The translations under genes and the position numbers were made by a program. Below the pieces are notes generated by a model. The model did no database searches. It saw only the letters and a list, made by a program, of their open reading frames with translations, and was not told where the DNA came from. A stretch of DNA of 64,000 nt from Segetibacter koreensis DSM 18137 (GTDB lineage Bacteria > Bacteroidota > Bacteroidia > Chitinophagales > Chitinophagaceae), in assembly GCF_000374045.1 (NCBI RefSeq), contig NZ_KB893316.1, positions 62,001 through 126,000 of the forward strand, written 5' to 3'. Positions 62,284 to 64,000 of the stretch are shown piece by piece (the first letter of the stretch is position 1; every line of letters starts with the position of its first letter).

Positions 62284-62808
62284 TTATCGTGGTAAAACAA
62301 TTGGAGTTTTTGCATTGACATTGATCTCGTGTTCGGCTAATTGTGAGAGTCTGTCATCAATTTGTTTTTCGTTTATTTCTGCTTCATGAAAAATAGTTGC
62401 AGACTTTTCCATGTCAAGGGTATTGGCAAATGCGGCAGCAGTGCCATAGGTACTTATTTTAAAATGATTAATAGCTTGTACAGACGCCAGCAGGCTTGCA
62501 TCTTTTATGGCTGCATCGGTGCAGTTACTTAATTTTTCTTGTGCTTCATCAATAAAAGCCTGCATAATCCTGTTCGTAAGGCTTAGAAAACCAATGTTTT
62601 CCTCGTCATAAAACCCTTCCATTTTTTGTACATGTTGTTGTACCAACTCAAGGTATTTCTGTAAGACGGTTTTAAGTTTTAGAGCGCTGGCTTTGTTTAT
62701 CCAGTCTGGTAAAACATTTTTTAATTGTACTTCTGCACTGATAAATTTGCGAGCATCATAATCCAACAAGTCGTGCAGGGAAGCTATGTTTTGAATATTG
62801 TCTGCCAT
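62284..62808 (-). CDS. DUF892 ferritin-like protein (YciE/YciF family)
   Basis: A 174-residue four-helix protein of the DUF892 (YciF) family, ferritin-like with helices bearing Asp/Glu/His ligands: LHDLLDYDARKFISAEVQL, LVQQHVQKMEGFYDEEN, AINHFKISTYGTAAAFANTL and ATIFHEAEINEKQIDDRL. The family is induced in stress in several bacteria; its metal and catalytic role is not settled. First gene of an operon with the alpha/beta hydrolase; a -7 promoter element lies at 62831-62838. Confidence 0.88.
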   Translation of the reverse strand: MADNIQNIASLHDLLDYDARKFISAEVQLKNVLPDWINKASALKLKTVLQKYLELVQQHVQKMEGFYDEENIGFLSLTNRIMQAFIDEAQEKLSNCTDAAIKDASLLASVQAINHFKISTYGTAAAFANTLDMEKSATIFHEAEINEKQIDDRLSQLAEHEINVNAKTPIVLPR

Positions 62809-62830
62809 AATATTTGTATTTTAATTTTTA

Positions 62831-62838
62831 CAAATTTA
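62831..62838 (-). promoter_or_regulatory. -7 promoter element of the DUF892 operon
   Basis: TAAATTTG on the minus strand fits TAnnTTTG. It lies 22 bases upstream of the DUF892 start. The -33 element is poor. Confidence 0.45.
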
Positions 62839-63054
62839 GCCGTCACTTTCAACTAAAGAAATGACTACAATCAGGTAATTGCATATTTTTTCTCATATGA
62901 AATGGATGTGAAATGATGTTGTTTTGATGAAGTGTTTTAAGATTTTTTAATACCATTATTGAAGTATAAGTATGCAACAATCCCGGCATTAATATTTTAA
63001 TAATAGTAGTACAAGACAAGCAGTACAATAGCTGATTACCTAAAAATTACATTT

Positions 63055-64000
63055 ATGCGACGCTATTTCACCAAAGAAGTAATGTTTAATGAAAATGAAG
63101 CCGTTAGTGCTATTAAACAATGGGCGTACCCATTAAAAAGTAAAGCGGACTTGCAGCCTTTGTTTGACCGGATAGGAGATGCAAAGATTGTAATGTTGGG
63201 TGAAGCAAGTCACGGAACGCATGAATATTATACCTGGAGAACAGAAGTTACAAAACGGCTGATTGAAGAAAAAGGGTTCAATTTTATTGCTGTAGAAGGA
63301 GATTGGCCAGATTGTTACCGGCTTAACCGATTTGTAAAAGGTTATGATTTTGAAAGTAAAAGCGCCTATAAAGTATTACATGATTTTAAGCGATGGCCAA
63401 CATTTATGTGGGCCAACTGGGAAATAGTCGCCCTCGCCGATTGGTTACAAAAACATAATAAAGGGTTAATGGCTAATAAGAAGGTTGGATTTTATGGTCT
63501 TGATGTTTATAGCCTTTGGGAGAGTATGGAAAGTATTATGCAGTATTTAAAAAAAACGGATCCGGCCGCATTGAAAGTAGCCGAAGAAGCTTACCGCTGT
63601 TTTGAACCTTACCGTAAAGATGAAGGAACTTCTTATGCAAGGGCATCGCAATTTGTACCTGAATTGTGCCAAAATGAAGTAGTGGGGTTGTTGAAAGAAA
63701 TACAGCAAAAACTTCCAAGTTATAATACGGATTATGAAAACGTATTTAGCGCGGAGCAAAATGCAATGGTTACGGTAAATGCAGAAAAATATTACCGGGC
63801 CATGATCGCTGGGGGCCCACATAGCTGGAATGTAAGAGACAGGCACATGGCCGATACATTGGACCGTTTATTACAATTTCATGGAGAAAACGCAAAAGTA
63901 ATTGTATGGGAACATAACACACATGTTGGAGATGCAAGAGCAACAGACATGGTCGATGAGGGCATGTTCAACATTGGAGAACTTGCCAGGATGCAGCATC
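63055..64000 (+). CDS. Erythromycin-esterase-family protein (3' partial)
   Basis: A frame open from ATG 63055 (MRRYFTKEVMFNENEAV) to the window edge, 315 codons visible and no stop. It matches the erythromycin esterase superfamily, with IVMLGEASHGTHEYYTWR, FIAVEGDWPDCYRLNR, the GLDVYSLWESM helix and VIVWEHNTHVGDARATDM. In soil bacteria most members are not macrolide esterases and their role is unclear; those in stress islands are often fused to a phosphoribosyltransferase domain at the C-terminus, which would lie beyond this window. Divergent from the DUF892 operon. Confidence 0.9.
   Translation, partial: MRRYFTKEVMFNENEAVSAIKQWAYPLKSKADLQPLFDRIGDAKIVMLGEASHGTHEYYTWRTEVTKRLIEEKGFNFIAVEGDWPDCYRLNRFVKGYDFESKSAYKVLHDFKRWPTFMWANWEIVALADWLQKHNKGLMANKKVGFYGLDVYSLWESMESIMQYLKKTDPAALKVAEEAYRCFEPYRKDEGTSYARASQFVPELCQNEVVGLLKEIQQKLPSYNTDYENVFSAEQNAMVTVNAEKYYRAMIAGGPHSWNVRDRHMADTLDRLLQFHGENAKVIVWEHNTHVGDARATDMVDEGMFNIGELARMQH

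Noticed and set aside
1-64000. Search for tRNA, rRNA, transposase, integrase or phage genes
   Set aside because: None was recognised in either strand; long intergenic regions show no cloverleaf or rRNA-like segments.

Overview
The window looks like a chromosomal segment from a Bacteroidota bacterium, most likely a Chitinophagaceae-type soil or freshwater relative. The sequence is AT-rich. Three very large secreted proteins end in type IX secretion (T9SS type A) sorting domains. There are T9SS-style modular proteins with DUF4082 and MopE-like metal-binding segments, HU-CCDC81 and DUF5107 proteins, a GH77 enzyme with tandem CBM20, and promoters of the Bacteroidota form TAnnTTTG. I saw no tRNA, rRNA, CRISPR array, phage or intact insertion sequence.

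Layout. 1-3.0 kb: the end of a ClC chloride transporter, then a TIM-barrel isomerase and a nitrilase-fold amidohydrolase. 3.1-6.5 kb: small unrelated genes (metallo-beta-lactamase fold, DoxX-like, a cytochrome c lipoprotein) with coding remnants and a nested inverted repeat between them. 7.1-12.4 kb: a tight envelope operon of a TPR protein, an outer-membrane beta-barrel and a membrane-anchored HU-CCDC81 protein. 12.6-13.7 kb: an AI-2E family permease.

14.4-27.8 kb is the most interesting region. It is a cluster in which every product carries an export signal: a RidA enamine deaminase with a Tat-like leader, two paralogous amidohydrolase/deacetylases, a Tat-type SelA-fold PLP enzyme, two cytochrome c/sugar-dehydrogenase fusions with opposite domain order, an SMP-30-type lactonase lipoprotein, and a DUF5107-TPR protein. 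Together they suggest an oxidative route outside the inner membrane for an N-acylated amino sugar or aldonic acid: dehydrogenation to a lactone, lactone opening, deacylation, PLP-dependent ammonia elimination, and RidA clean-up of the enamine/imine. This is inference from families and context.

28-40 kb is mostly housekeeping and stress functions: an SDR oxidoreductase, a 4-alpha-glucanotransferase with a long histone-like tail, a TrmH-type RNA methyltransferase, a truncated DUF985 cupin, an arginase-family enzyme, a CrtA-like monooxygenase, a membrane J protein, a zinc alcohol dehydrogenase and a hemerythrin protein. 41.5-51.8 kb holds the three T9SS proteins. Two share duplicated DUF4082/MopE cassettes and the third has seven 60-residue repeats.

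52-64 kb contains a CheY-like regulator, an exonuclease III gene with clearly higher GC (probable transfer), an acetylxylan-esterase-like hydrolase, a BON lipoprotein, a ROK kinase without the usual zinc cysteines, and a stress-type group (DUF2892, YdjM-like, PNPOx-like, alpha/beta hydrolase, DUF892) ending in a partial erythromycin-esterase-family gene. Two genes under 60 codons were found by reading: a 50-residue membrane protein at 29394-29546 and a 36-residue lipoprotein at 53779-53889.
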